A stretch of 57,869 bases of DNA. Origin: Halioglobus sp. (GTDB lineage: Bacteria; Pseudomonadota; Gammaproteobacteria; Pseudomonadales; Halieaceae). Positions 35,319 to 43,640 of the stretch are shown here, in pieces. The stretch spans positions 1 through 57,869 of the forward strand of contig JAGRIE010000022.1 of the NCBI GenBank assembly GCA_020443425.1, read 5' to 3'. Each line of letters opens with the position of its first letter. The stretch's first letter is position 1. A program made the position numbers and the translations under genes. The notes below the pieces were generated by a model. It searched no databases, had not been told where the DNA came from, and was given only the letters and a program-made list of their open reading frames with translations.

Positions 35319-35733
35319 ACCTCTTCCTGTCTACTGACCAATGCAGTTAACGCCAGGTAATCAGGTCTGCCCCACCCGGCTCTAGCCCTGCGACAGGCTA
35401 ACCAGGCGAGCAAGCTCCAAAATCACCACCGAGCAGTACTGCAAAAAGCTGATCCCGAAGAAACCCGAGTCGGACCATTCTGGATACACGAGAATAAATA
35501 TGGCGCGATCGTTGCAATATACCTTTTCGCAGAATATGCTCACAGAGTATAGCAATACCGCATATGGTAGGTGAGAGTCGACTGATTTTCTACCAGATTC
35601 CCAAGATTCTTCCGGTTTGCGATCTGGCGCACATAATAAAAAGTTCACTGGTACGCATTTCTCGCAGGCCAAAATATAGTGTCGCCGCCCGATACTGGCT
35701 TCTGTACGCCGTGTTCCTGGGTTAGGACTTTTT
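35319..35733. other. Divergent intergenic region between KamA gene and ACP-2
   Basis: These 415 bases contain no convincing gene; a minus-strand frame across part of it is antisense to the ACP and has no family features. The stretch 35480-35660 is clearly more AT-rich than its neighbours. It contains the sigma-54 promoter candidate at 35501-35516, leaving a leader of about 200 bases before ACP-2. Activator sites would be expected upstream of the promoter, around 35380-35450, but I could not define one. Confidence 0.6.
35501..35516 (+). promoter_or_regulatory. Sigma-54 (-24/-12) promoter candidate for ACP-2
   Basis: TGGCGCGATCGTTGCA matches the sigma-54 consensus (TGGCACG, four bases, TTGCA) at all but one position, with GG and GC exactly ten bases apart. 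Transcription should begin near 35527 toward the ACP. XrtA/PEP-CTERM loci are known to be linked to a PrsK/PrsR two-component system whose response regulator works with sigma-54, which gives this element a logical regulator (not in this window). Confidence 0.68.
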
Positions 35734-36000
35734 ATGACAAAGGGGAGGGTGAGGTCTGTGGAAGCCTTGGAGCTGGCCAAGAAGGTGATTGCGACAAATC
35801 TGCAGTTGGAACAGGATCGACTGGAGGCCGATACGGCGATACTCGGCAACTTCCCTCAGTTCAATTCACTCACGATTGTGGGCGTCATCGGCTCGATCGA
35901 GGACGAGCTGGATTGTGTGATCGATGATGAGGACATCACTACCGATATCTTCACGACAGTCGGCGATCTGGCGGAATTCATCGAGAGCCTCAGCAACTGA
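35734..36000 (+). CDS. Acyl carrier protein (ACP-2)
   Basis: An 88-residue acidic carrier protein. Phosphopantetheine Ser45 lies in FNSLTIVG, with Asn instead of the usual Asp before it. The later CVIDDEDITTDIF is ACP-like and resembles ACP-1. ATG 35734 gives 88 residues; a GTG at 35758 has a richer ribosome site (GGGAGG) and would give 80 residues, aligning with the starts of the other two ACPs. No acyl-activating enzyme is adjacent. It stands alone, divergent from the KamA-aminotransferase operon. Confidence 0.86.
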   Translation: MTKGRVRSVEALELAKKVIATNLQLEQDRLEADTAILGNFPQFNSLTIVGVIGSIEDELDCVIDDEDITTDIFTTVGDLAEFIESLSN

Positions 36001-36204
36001 GCATGGGTGTGGGCAGGGAATGCCGGTGCGCGTTTTCCCCGATCTTTCCAACATCCCGGCCTGGCCAGGCCATTGTGCTGCTGGTGCAACCGCCGATTAG
36101 TCGCAGGCGGCGGCCAGCCACGCGCGGTATGTGGCACGGCTGCCGGTTTCCAGGCCTGCGGCAGGTGGAGTGTCACGGTGGCTGGCGGCGGCCTGTTGCG
36201 TCCG

Positions 36205-37218
36205 CTAGTACGACCACACCATGTCGTTCAGCTTGTTATGGAGCTTTCGCCCGATGGCATACAGGGATGGCATCTCGATGTAGGGGTGCTCTGCCTCGAC
36301 GCTGACCCAGTACTCGTGTTGTTCGGAAAAATCCGCTGACACAAAATCCTGCGGGTGGCCGTGGATAAATTCGCAGAGCTTTTGCAGCCGCTGCTGGTTC
36401 ACGCGGTTGCGGGTCAGTTTGTTGTAGCGGAAGTCGCTTTTCTTCACATACTCGAACGGGTGGGTCAGGATGACCACATTCTCGACACCGGCGCGCCGCG
36501 CTTTCCACAGCAGGTGTCTCATTTCCGGCCAGGAGCAGCTGGTGATCTGCAGTGATTTCTTGTGCCGCCTGCCCGCCAGGTTCAAATCCTGGTAGGAGAA
36601 TACCGGCAGCTCCATCACACCGTGGATGCGATGGCGCCCGGAATCGTGACGCAGGGAGGGTTCGTGCGGCTGGTAGACCCCCAGCGCGATATTCGAACTC
36701 AGCGGAATGCCCAATTCAGCCATTACCCGGTAGACAGTGTCGTCGGCGCGCAGGCTGCCGGTGCGGATGGCCAGCGGCCGCTGACCCACCCAGCGTTCGA
36801 AAACATCAATACAGGTACTGAATACTCGTTTCAGTTCCTCGAAGCTGCGGCCGTCGCAATCATCGTGACGCGGGAATTCACCATAGGCCGGATCCTTATT
36901 GAAGCTGAGCCAGACCGGGTGTATATGCAGCTGGATATCCTGGCCGGCGGCCTGCAGGCGTTTGATCACGCCCTGCATCGGTTCATCGCCGAAGAAGAAG
37001 TAGTTGGCGCACTCGACAAAAAAGGAGGCCTTGGTCTGGTAGCGGGCAAACGTATCCAGCATGAAGCCGAGTGCCTCTTCCCTGCCATCGACGACGCCGT
37101 AGACCGCCGGTTCAGCAACCGGTTGGTTGTTGGCCGGATCCTCAAAGTGCCCGGCAATACTGAACTCGGTATCGATTGAAATGCTGATCTGTGTGGGCTT
37201 GCCTGCCGTCATCTTCAT
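36205..37218 (-). CDS. Polysaccharide deacetylase-like protein
   Basis: A 337-residue NodB-fold protein. ISISIDTEFSIAGHF supplies the first acidic motif, ASFFVECANYFFFGDEPM the next strand, and DIQLHIHPVWLS a His pair in the position of the metal-binding HxxxH/HxH motif; VVILTHPFEY is a further family element. It lacks a signal peptide, so it may act on a nucleotide- or lipid-linked intermediate in the cytoplasm. It is the last gene of the FkbH-ACP-AAC(3) operon, 18 bases after the acyltransferase, so deacetylation followed by a different N-acylation is a plausible combined role (inference). Confidence 0.8.
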   Translation of the reverse strand: MKMTAGKPTQISISIDTEFSIAGHFEDPANNQPVAEPAVYGVVDGREEALGFMLDTFARYQTKASFFVECANYFFFGDEPMQGVIKRLQAAGQDIQLHIHPVWLSFNKDPAYGEFPRHDDCDGRSFEELKRVFSTCIDVFERWVGQRPLAIRTGSLRADDTVYRVMAELGIPLSSNIALGVYQPHEPSLRHDSGRHRIHGVMELPVFSYQDLNLAGRRHKKSLQITSCSWPEMRHLLWKARRAGVENVVILTHPFEYVKKSDFRYNKLTRNRVNQQRLQKLCEFIHGHPQDFVSADFSEQHEYWVSVEAEHPYIEMPSLYAIGRKLHNKLNDMVWSY

Positions 37219-37236
37219 ACCCGGGTCACCTGTGTG

Positions 37237-38136
37237 TCAGGAGTCGTACAGCGTGAAGCCGCGCGCGGCGGCTGCCACCAGTGTATCGGTGACCTCGTCG
37301 GCACGGGCCATAAACATCGGGCAGTTGTGAAAACGCCACTCCACCAGTTTCTCCGGTGGCATGATCTCGCGCAGTTTCCAGATATTGAACGTCCACTGCT
37401 GTTGTACGCCGCCCAACTCCATCGGGATCTCCACCTGCTTTTCCACGATGGTAACAGGTAACGTGGGCATAATGGTCTGTGGCGCAGGCCAGTTCTCCAC
37501 CAGGCTTTCGACATGGTGCACCTGTGTCATCACCTGAAACGTCTTGCCGATACCGATAATCTGCGCCTTGTGCTGCGCCATGAAATCAAACGGTGTGCCC
37601 GGCCCCATGCCGCTGGGGGCATTTTCGTGGCCCGCAGCCAGCTGTGCTGCGAGGGGGCCGAGGGCGGCCACGCGATACGCCGGGTGGCGGCTTTGCACCA
37701 CACCGCGTGAGCGGCGGAACAGCTCTGTCAGCAACCCCATCTGTGACGGTGTGCGGCGCAGGTCGAAGCGGGGATTCTTTTTCAGTGTCTGGCGCGTGCC
37801 CTCGCCGTTCTCGCCAAAATTGAAAGCCGGCATCACCAGCGTGCGATCCGGGCCGCAGTAGTCGATCAGGGCTTTCAGTAGTTCCATCGCACTGCCGCTG
37901 TACATCGGCTGCAGGTTGTTGACCGAGCTGTGTACCATCAGTATCTGCCAGTCGTCATCCAGGTGGCGGTCGATCTCCGCGATCAGTTCGTCGGTGGTGA
38001 ACGTGCCGTGAACGAGGCGCAGCAGCGGGCTGGCTCTTTTCTTGAGCCTGAAGTACGCGGCGCGCACCTTCAGGAAATACTCGCGCGGCAGCAGCTTGAG
38101 CAGAATTGACGAGAGCTTTTCGACCACTGGCGTCAT
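37237..38136 (-). CDS. AAC(3)-family N-acyltransferase
   Basis: A 299-residue member of the aminoglycoside 3-N-acetyltransferase (Antibiotic_NAT) family. The core blocks are ILMVHSSVNNLQPMYSG, LVMPAFNFGENGEG, FDLRRTPSQMGLLTELFRR and VVQSRHPAYRVAALGP, then IGIGKTFQVMTQVHHVES with the catalytic-region His. Resistance is unlikely from context: it follows ACP-3 by 12 bases within an exopolysaccharide locus. Homologues in such loci are thought to N-acylate amino sugars. The donor could be acyl-ACP-3. N-terminal residues 1-50 are extra and basic. Confidence 0.85.
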   Translation of the reverse strand: MTPVVEKLSSILLKLLPREYFLKVRAAYFRLKKRASPLLRLVHGTFTTDELIAEIDRHLDDDWQILMVHSSVNNLQPMYSGSAMELLKALIDYCGPDRTLVMPAFNFGENGEGTRQTLKKNPRFDLRRTPSQMGLLTELFRRSRGVVQSRHPAYRVAALGPLAAQLAAGHENAPSGMGPGTPFDFMAQHKAQIIGIGKTFQVMTQVHHVESLVENWPAPQTIMPTLPVTIVEKQVEIPMELGGVQQQWTFNIWKLREIMPPEKLVEWRFHNCPMFMARADEVTDTLVAAAARGFTLYDS

Positions 38137-38148
38137 GCTGGTGTGGCG

Positions 38149-38385
38149 CTACGCTGCATTTTCCGAGGCGAGGTATTGCAGTATGGCCGGGACACTGTCG
38201 AGTTCCGCGAAGTCCTCCACATCCATATAGAGATCAAACGCCTGCTCCAGTGCCACCATGATATGCACATGGCCGAGGGAGTCCCACTCCTCGATCTCCT
38301 CCATGGTGGAGTCCTCACGTATCGCGTCCGCCGGTATTTCCAGCGCCGCGGCCATGATGTCCTGCAACTGTGTAAATGCGCTCAT
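38149..38385 (-). CDS. Acyl carrier protein (ACP-3)
   Basis: A 78-residue acidic ACP with phosphopantetheine Ser36 in EWDSLGHVHIM, a classic DSL motif, preceded by STMEEIEEW as in carrier proteins that partner FkbH-like enzymes. Start ATG 38385 lies one base beyond the FkbH-like stop (38387), so the pair is tightly coupled. By analogy with FkbH systems it may carry a glyceryl (3-carbon hydroxyacyl) group. Confidence 0.9.
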   Translation of the reverse strand: MSAFTQLQDIMAAALEIPADAIREDSTMEEIEEWDSLGHVHIMVALEQAFDLYMDVEDFAELDSVPAILQYLASENAA

Positions 38386-38386
38386 T

Positions 38387-40249
38387 CTAGAGGGGTCCTT
38401 CAATGATGATCGGAAAATCCTTGCCGGGTTCACCGGCATCGCCCGCGTCGAGGCGGCGGGCATAAACGCCGTTCTCCGCTACCGCGAACCCGTTCTCCGG
38501 CAGGAAGTGTTCTACCAGGATGTTCTTGCGGGTCGGGATGTATTCGGCGACCAGCGCTTGCACACCGGCGCTGCCGAGGTTGCGCACGATTGTACTGAGA
38601 AATGCCTGCTCTGCCATCCGCCCGATCACGCGGCAGGACATCAGGAAGGTGTCCAGCCGGGCCTGCTCACCGTTCGCCCGCTCGACAATGGCCAGCCCGA
38701 CTATGCCGCTGTTGCCGAAGTTGTCTTCCAGCGAGAAGTGGTACACGGAGAAATCGGCGGCGTCGATCATGCCGGCGATATCCTTTTCGCCGTAGCGGCG
38801 CGTGGTCAGGTTGAACTGGTTGGTTTTCTGCGTCAGCTGCGCGAGGCGGGCGACTGCAGAGGCGTCGTCCAGCCGCACTGTCATCCTCATATTCAGTGAT
38901 TGCAGGTAATCCTCAATGCTGCCGCCGGTGTCGCTCAGCTGCTCCAGCTGTGTCCTGCGCATGCGTTCCTGCGCGTACATCGCGGTCTTCTGCAGGTCCT
39001 CCGCAGTCAGCGAGACGATCTCCAGTCGCGCCAGCGCGTCCAGGCAGGACGGGATATCGGTGGCGCGGGAGGGCACCTGGATCACATCGACTTCGGGCAG
39101 GCTGTGGCGCACGGCGGAGCACTCGTAGTCGCTGTCATCGACAAAAATGAAGGAGTCCAGCCCCAGGTTCAGCTCCTCGGCGATGGCGCGCAGGTTGTCG
39201 GGCTTGGGCTGCCAGTTCACGCGCTGCGCCGCAAAGTGCTCGTTCTTCAGCAGTTGGTGCGGGTGGTTCAGCAGCACTTCATTGAGGTCGTCGGGATTGT
39301 TCTTGCTGCACAGCGCCAGGATGAAGCCGCGCTGTTGCAGGCTCAGCAGCCGTTTCTGGAAGTCCACGAAGGCGCGGCCCGGATACTCCTGGCCGAGCGC
39401 GATGCCGTTGATGCCGTCCTCGCCGATAACGCCGCCCCACAGGGTGTTGTCCGCATCCACCACAATCACCTTGGCGCGGGTATGGTGAATGCTCGCGGCC
39501 AGTGTGGTGACAGCATTGGCAACTGCCAGCCCCCCGTCTGCCGCGTACGGGAACACGGAGGAGTACCACAGGCGGGCATCGAAGAAATTGTCGCGACCGC
39601 ATTGCATCACTAGCTGGTCCAGGTCGAGGTAGCTGACGCCACTGAATTGCTCACGCAGCTCCCGGGTGATATCGCCCTTGATCTGGTTCCACCACTGGTA
39701 TTCGGACTGCTCTGCCATCACATCGTAGAGGCCGAGGCCGGGTGGTGGCTGGGCGGGCAGCACAGTGACGATGATATGGCCGGCCACGGCAGCACGGAAC
39801 TGGCGGACAAGGCCGCTGAGCGCCTGCGTGGCCTGCGCCTGTATGTCCTGCCTGTCCGCTGCGTTGATACAGGCCGCAGGTGCCTGGAGGGCGGGGTGCA
39901 GGTCCTCCCGCGTCAACAGCAACAGGGTGACATCGGGAGTGTGCTGGCACAGACCGGACTGCCCTGTGGCTTCCTGCACTGTGGTGCCGTAGGGTGCGTG
40001 GTAAATATCGAGGCTCAGCCCGTTCAGCGCCGCAGAAAAGTGCAGCCACGGGTCCAGCAGTTCGCTGGTATAGGTGTGGACAATGCCCAGCCGCACCGCT
40101 CTGGCCTCACCCAGCGTTGCCAGGTGCCGGCGCAGTTTGCCGGCCTGTTGCGGCGAGGGCACCATGGAGCGCAGCGCGAGCTGGTTCTTGATGTCCTGCG
40201 CAGATTGCAGCGCCAGCAGCTTGTCGAATTGGGTGTCAGAAATTTTCAT
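38387..40249 (-). CDS. FkbH-like HAD-IIIC protein (glyceryl-ACP synthase type)
   Basis: A 620-residue protein. Residues 1-255 are an SGNH-like N-terminal region typical of long FkbH-like proteins. Residues 258-400 are the HAD-IIIC domain: VVDADNTLWGGVIGEDG (Asp265, Asp267), then ALCSKNNPDDL and FVDDSDYECSAVR. Residues 470-600 look like the C-terminal GNAT-like part (QLTQKTNQFNLTTRRY). FkbH proteins take 1,3-bisphosphoglycerate, remove phosphate and load the glyceryl unit on an ACP; ACP-3 is the next gene. It leads the operon FkbH-ACP-AAC(3)-deacetylase and is divergent from the acyltransferase at 40486. Confidence 0.9.
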   Translation of the reverse strand: MKISDTQFDKLLALQSAQDIKNQLALRSMVPSPQQAGKLRRHLATLGEARAVRLGIVHTYTSELLDPWLHFSAALNGLSLDIYHAPYGTTVQEATGQSGLCQHTPDVTLLLLTREDLHPALQAPAACINAADRQDIQAQATQALSGLVRQFRAAVAGHIIVTVLPAQPPPGLGLYDVMAEQSEYQWWNQIKGDITRELREQFSGVSYLDLDQLVMQCGRDNFFDARLWYSSVFPYAADGGLAVANAVTTLAASIHHTRAKVIVVDADNTLWGGVIGEDGINGIALGQEYPGRAFVDFQKRLLSLQQRGFILALCSKNNPDDLNEVLLNHPHQLLKNEHFAAQRVNWQPKPDNLRAIAEELNLGLDSFIFVDDSDYECSAVRHSLPEVDVIQVPSRATDIPSCLDALARLEIVSLTAEDLQKTAMYAQERMRRTQLEQLSDTGGSIEDYLQSLNMRMTVRLDDASAVARLAQLTQKTNQFNLTTRRYGEKDIAGMIDAADFSVYHFSLEDNFGNSGIVGLAIVERANGEQARLDTFLMSCRVIGRMAEQAFLSTIVRNLGSAGVQALVAEYIPTRKNILVEHFLPENGFAVAENGVYARRLDAGDAGEPGKDFPIIIEGPL

Positions 40250-40485
40250 TGTGGATCAGTGACAATTGGCCAGGTCTTCGCTTCAGGAGGTTTGTTGTTC
40301 TCGACAGACGCGACTTCCACCGCGCTTCCCTGTTGTTCCCTTTGGCAGAGCTTACACCGGTGGCGGGGAACCTGATAACGGCGCTTTCCAGAGTGTGAAT
40401 TGACTCTCAAAAGCATTGGTGCTGCCTAGTGTGCTGTGCGATTCTAGCATAGAATTTTTTACTGGAATCTGCACAGGCGCACATA

Positions 40486-41595
40486 ATGTCCCGGGCATTC
40501 TCAATCTACCTCGACGCGATCAGGTTTCTCGCGGCTCTGCTGGTCCTGTTCTACCACGCTAACTGGATCTATCGTCCCGGCATACTGTTCACCAGCCTCG
40601 GCCATGAGGCCGTGGTGATTTTCTTCGTGCTGTCCGGTTTTGTCATCGCCTACGTCGCAGATACACGCGAGACTGACTTTCGCGGCTTTATGGTGGCCCG
40701 GGGTGCGCGGATTTTCTCCGTTGCCATCCCCGCCATCATTTTGACGGCCGGGCTCGACTACGCTGGCTTCCACATCCAGGATGCGGCGTACCCGGAGGGT
40801 TACCGCGCCTGGGATTACCCCGCCATCCGTGTTGTCACCAGCAGCCTGTTCCTGAATGAAATCTGGATGCTCGGCATCCAACTGTTCACCAATGTGCCCT
40901 ACTGGTCGCTGAATTACGAGGTCTGGTATTACGTGTTGTTCGGCATCCTGTTCTTCTTTGAGGGGCGCAGGCGCTGGATCGTGTTCGGGCTGTTGTGTCT
41001 GTTGCTGGGGCCCAAAATCGTGCTGCTGATGCCGGTGTGGTGGATGGGCGTCTGGATATACCGCTCGCAGTACCTGGCCAACCTGTCGCGGCCTGCGGCA
41101 TGGGTGTGCCTGGTGCTGTCACTGCTGGGTGGTTTCTGGTATGTGCATGTCAATATGGGGCAGTGGGGCTGGGACTACCTGAAACAACTGATGGGCCCAG
41201 ACCTGCATCTGCAGCTGTCGTTCAGCCGCCAGTTCATCAGCGACTACTACCTGGGGGCGATCCTGTCACTGCACTTTGTCGGCCTGCGCGTGTTGCTGGC
41301 GCGGGTTGAGGACCTGCCACAGAGGCTGACTGCGACAATCCGTTACCTGGCCGGCGCGACCTTCTCGATCTACCTGTTTCACCAGCCGCTGCTGTGGTTC
41401 TACAACGCGGTATTCTTCTCGGTGGAGGAGGGCATACCGCGCTACCTGTTTGTGGTGCCCTGCACACTGGTGACTGTGTTTATCCTCTCCACATTCACCG
41501 AGAAGAAAAAACACCTGTGGAAGCGCTGGGTGGAACAGGGGCTGCAGTTGCTTGAACGCACCGGCGCCCGGTTCTGGCAGTCATTCGCGCGCTAG
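40486..41595 (+). CDS. Acyltransferase 3 family membrane protein (OafA/YrhL-like)
   Basis: A 369-residue protein with about ten hydrophobic helices. The family signature is clear: LDAIRFLAALLVLFYHA with the essential His, EAVVIFFVLSGFVIAY, and RGFMVARGARIF. Such proteins transfer acetyl or other acyl groups to exported sugars. It gives the locus a second O-acylation route beside the MBOAT/SGNH pair. The 236 bases upstream separate it from the divergent FkbH operon; no convincing promoter was found there. Its stop overlaps the stop of the convergent MaoC-SDR gene (shared CTAG). Confidence 0.9.
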   Translation: MSRAFSIYLDAIRFLAALLVLFYHANWIYRPGILFTSLGHEAVVIFFVLSGFVIAYVADTRETDFRGFMVARGARIFSVAIPAIILTAGLDYAGFHIQDAAYPEGYRAWDYPAIRVVTSSLFLNEIWMLGIQLFTNVPYWSLNYEVWYYVLFGILFFFEGRRRWIVFGLLCLLLGPKIVLLMPVWWMGVWIYRSQYLANLSRPAAWVCLVLSLLGGFWYVHVNMGQWGWDYLKQLMGPDLHLQLSFSRQFISDYYLGAILSLHFVGLRVLLARVEDLPQRLTATIRYLAGATFSIYLFHQPLLWFYNAVFFSVEEGIPRYLFVVPCTLVTVFILSTFTEKKKHLWKRWVEQGLQLLERTGARFWQSFAR

Positions 41596-43061
41596 CCCGC
41601 CGCGCTGCCCTCGGCGGCAGATGCCTGCCGCAACTGATCGATGATCACCGCCAATGTCTGTTGCTCGTCGGCATTTTTGACGCCGCTGGTCTGGTCCGTG
41701 TACAGGCGCGGCAGTCGCGGTGCCACCACAGTGCAGTGGCGGTGGTTTTTCTCAAAGCTGCGGGCATAGGCCTCGGCCGCACTCTTGGCGGCAATATACT
41801 CGTCAAAGCCCTTGGTGTTCTGCTCCAGAAAGACACTGGAGGGAATGAACACCTGCAGTGCATGACTGTTGTCGCGGTGCGGCATGACCTGCTGCAGCAG
41901 CCGCGCCAGCCCGTCGATATAGAAATCGCAGTAGCGGGTGAATAGCGGGTGATCCCAGAACTTGCTGTCGCTTTTGCTGATGGTCGGTGACGCCAGGTAA
42001 TAGATGTGCGTGACCGAGGCGCAGAAGTCCTGCATTTCCTTGCCGGGCGCGCCGTGCAGGACATTATAGGGTGCAACGGCGGGGGTCGCCCGCTGCTGCC
42101 CGATCTCCCGCGCGACTGCCTCGGCGTCCTCCCGGCCCGCAGCATAGGTGATCATCAGGCGGGCACCACCGGCGGCGAGTACTTTACTGATTACCTCGCC
42201 CAGCCCCCGGGAGCCGCCGATCACAAGCGCATTGTGGCGGCTGAATTCATCGGCTGGCACCAGCGTGGCAATCTGCTCAACACTGGCCTGGCGCACCGGA
42301 GCCGGGCGAAAGAATGCCTCTATCCTGCCCTGTACTCCCGCGCCCTGCAGTGCCAGTTCGACCCTGTCGATACGAGGGTCAGTGCTGAGGACACGGTAGG
42401 CCAGTGCGGCGCTGTCCCGATCTTCCGCGCCGGGTCCCGGCGCCCGAAAATCGACCTCCAGCCTGGCGAATACCGAGTGCAGTCCCGGGCACTTCATGCC
42501 GACGATACGGGTGCTGGCGAGCAGCACCGCGAGTTGTCCCGCTGGCAGATGCCTGGTGGCATCGGGAAACAGTGATGCCATCAGCGCGCTATCCCAGCCA
42601 AGTGGCACCGAGCCGGAAATTTCGCTGCAATCCTCGATACGCAGGTCAAGCGGCAATCCGGCATCGGCATCGCAGGCAGTGACAGCCGCTGCGTCCGACG
42701 GGGAGGGCGGTGTACTCTGCGCGAACTCGATATCGATGATCTGGCAGCGGGTGCCCTCCGCGAACAGTTCAATACGGGTCACGCCGTCGGTGGTCTGCGC
42801 AAACGCCTCCAACTCCTGCCCCTGGGTCGCCGGTTTGTTGTACTTCACCTTGATGCTGGCCAGTGTCGAGTCGCGGCCCCGCTGCCGGAGCAGCAGATCG
42901 AGGGCCCTGATACTGCCGCACACACCGTGAATCAGGGTTTGCCCGAATCGGGTGCGCCTGGCCGCGACCGGGTCCAGGTGCAGTGGATTGTGGTCGCCGG
43001 AGGCACCGGCGAAGTCCAGGGATTCCTGCGGCGTGATGGAGAATTTGCCCAAGCTGTTCAT
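41592..43061 (-). CDS. MaoC-like double hotdog hydratase fused to short-chain dehydrogenase
   Basis: A 489-residue fusion. Residues 1-115 are a MaoC/R-hydratase hotdog with the active-site pattern SGDHNPLHLD (Asp23, His28). Residues about 140-255 look like a second hotdog. Residues 268-470 are an SDR with the nucleotide loop VIGGSRGLGEV and the catalytic YIAAK. The combination suggests hydration or dehydration and keto reduction of a beta-carbon on acyl-ACP or acyl-CoA, i.e. making a 3-hydroxyacyl group, which would suit the nearby ACPs and acyltransferases. That role is inference. It is monocistronic as far as can be seen. Confidence 0.84.
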   Translation of the reverse strand: MNSLGKFSITPQESLDFAGASGDHNPLHLDPVAARRTRFGQTLIHGVCGSIRALDLLLRQRGRDSTLASIKVKYNKPATQGQELEAFAQTTDGVTRIELFAEGTRCQIIDIEFAQSTPPSPSDAAAVTACDADAGLPLDLRIEDCSEISGSVPLGWDSALMASLFPDATRHLPAGQLAVLLASTRIVGMKCPGLHSVFARLEVDFRAPGPGAEDRDSAALAYRVLSTDPRIDRVELALQGAGVQGRIEAFFRPAPVRQASVEQIATLVPADEFSRHNALVIGGSRGLGEVISKVLAAGGARLMITYAAGREDAEAVAREIGQQRATPAVAPYNVLHGAPGKEMQDFCASVTHIYYLASPTISKSDSKFWDHPLFTRYCDFYIDGLARLLQQVMPHRDNSHALQVFIPSSVFLEQNTKGFDEYIAAKSAAEAYARSFEKNHRHCTVVAPRLPRLYTDQTSGVKNADEQQTLAVIIDQLRQASAAEGSAAG

Positions 43062-43258
43062 ACCGTCCTCACGGGGTTTTATTGTTGTCAGCGCCTGTTG
43101 TTACAGCCCGGTGACCATCCGCTGCTAAAACCCGTTGCGTAGAGGGTGGCGCTTCAACCGAAAATGTTATCCAATACCGTATTCAGATGGAAACTCGATG
43201 GTATCCTGTTGCGCTACCCGGCAGTGATGCAGCACGTTAATGGTAAAGGAGAAGTTGG

Positions 43259-43597
43259 ATGAGTATACCGGTATTTGTCAGCATTGACCCCAAGTCGACG
43301 ACAACGCTGGGCGGAAACCCCATTGAGGGGCGGCTGATGGGCGATGAGATCGGCATTGCCGTGGCGGTCGAGAATGAGCGGGCAACGCTTACCGAGCCGT
43401 TCAACAATGTGGAAGTCTCTATGGCAGCTATCGGGCTCAACGGTATCAATGTCATCGTCAACGGTCAGCATGTGCACGTGGTAGGCAATTACGAGCCGGA
43501 CAATATCACCTTCCGCTGCGCCGCCTCCCTCGCCGAGACAACAGCGATTTGTAACAGCGCAAGATTGAGCCGCAATGGGGAGACTGTTCGCAGTTAG
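43259..43597 (+). CDS. Small hypothetical protein
   Basis: A 112-residue protein that I do not recognise. The ATG has a good ribosome site (AAGGAG, 7 bases upstream). No signal peptide or membrane helix. The sequence is beta-rich and near-neutral with repeats of Val/Ile/Asn (VSMAAIGLNGINVIVNGQHV), which suggests a small beta-sandwich or jelly-roll-like fold; it contains two cysteines at most. It lies between the MaoC-SDR gene and the LysR gene with no operon partner. Confidence 0.6.
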   Translation: MSIPVFVSIDPKSTTTLGGNPIEGRLMGDEIGIAVAVENERATLTEPFNNVEVSMAAIGLNGINVIVNGQHVHVVGNYEPDNITFRCAASLAETTAICNSARLSRNGETVRS

Positions 43598-43640
43598 GAC
43601 ACGGACTCACCGCGCTTTTTCCCGTGGCTGGTATCCGACA

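Noticed and set aside
35382-35849. 155-codon minus-strand frame over the KamA/ACP-2 spacer
   Set aside because: Antisense to ACP-2, covers the sigma-54 promoter, no ribosome site and no recognisable domain.
37237-38136. AAC(3)-like gene as antibiotic resistance
   Set aside because: It is embedded in a carrier-protein operon within an exopolysaccharide locus; a sugar N-acyltransferase role is more likely.
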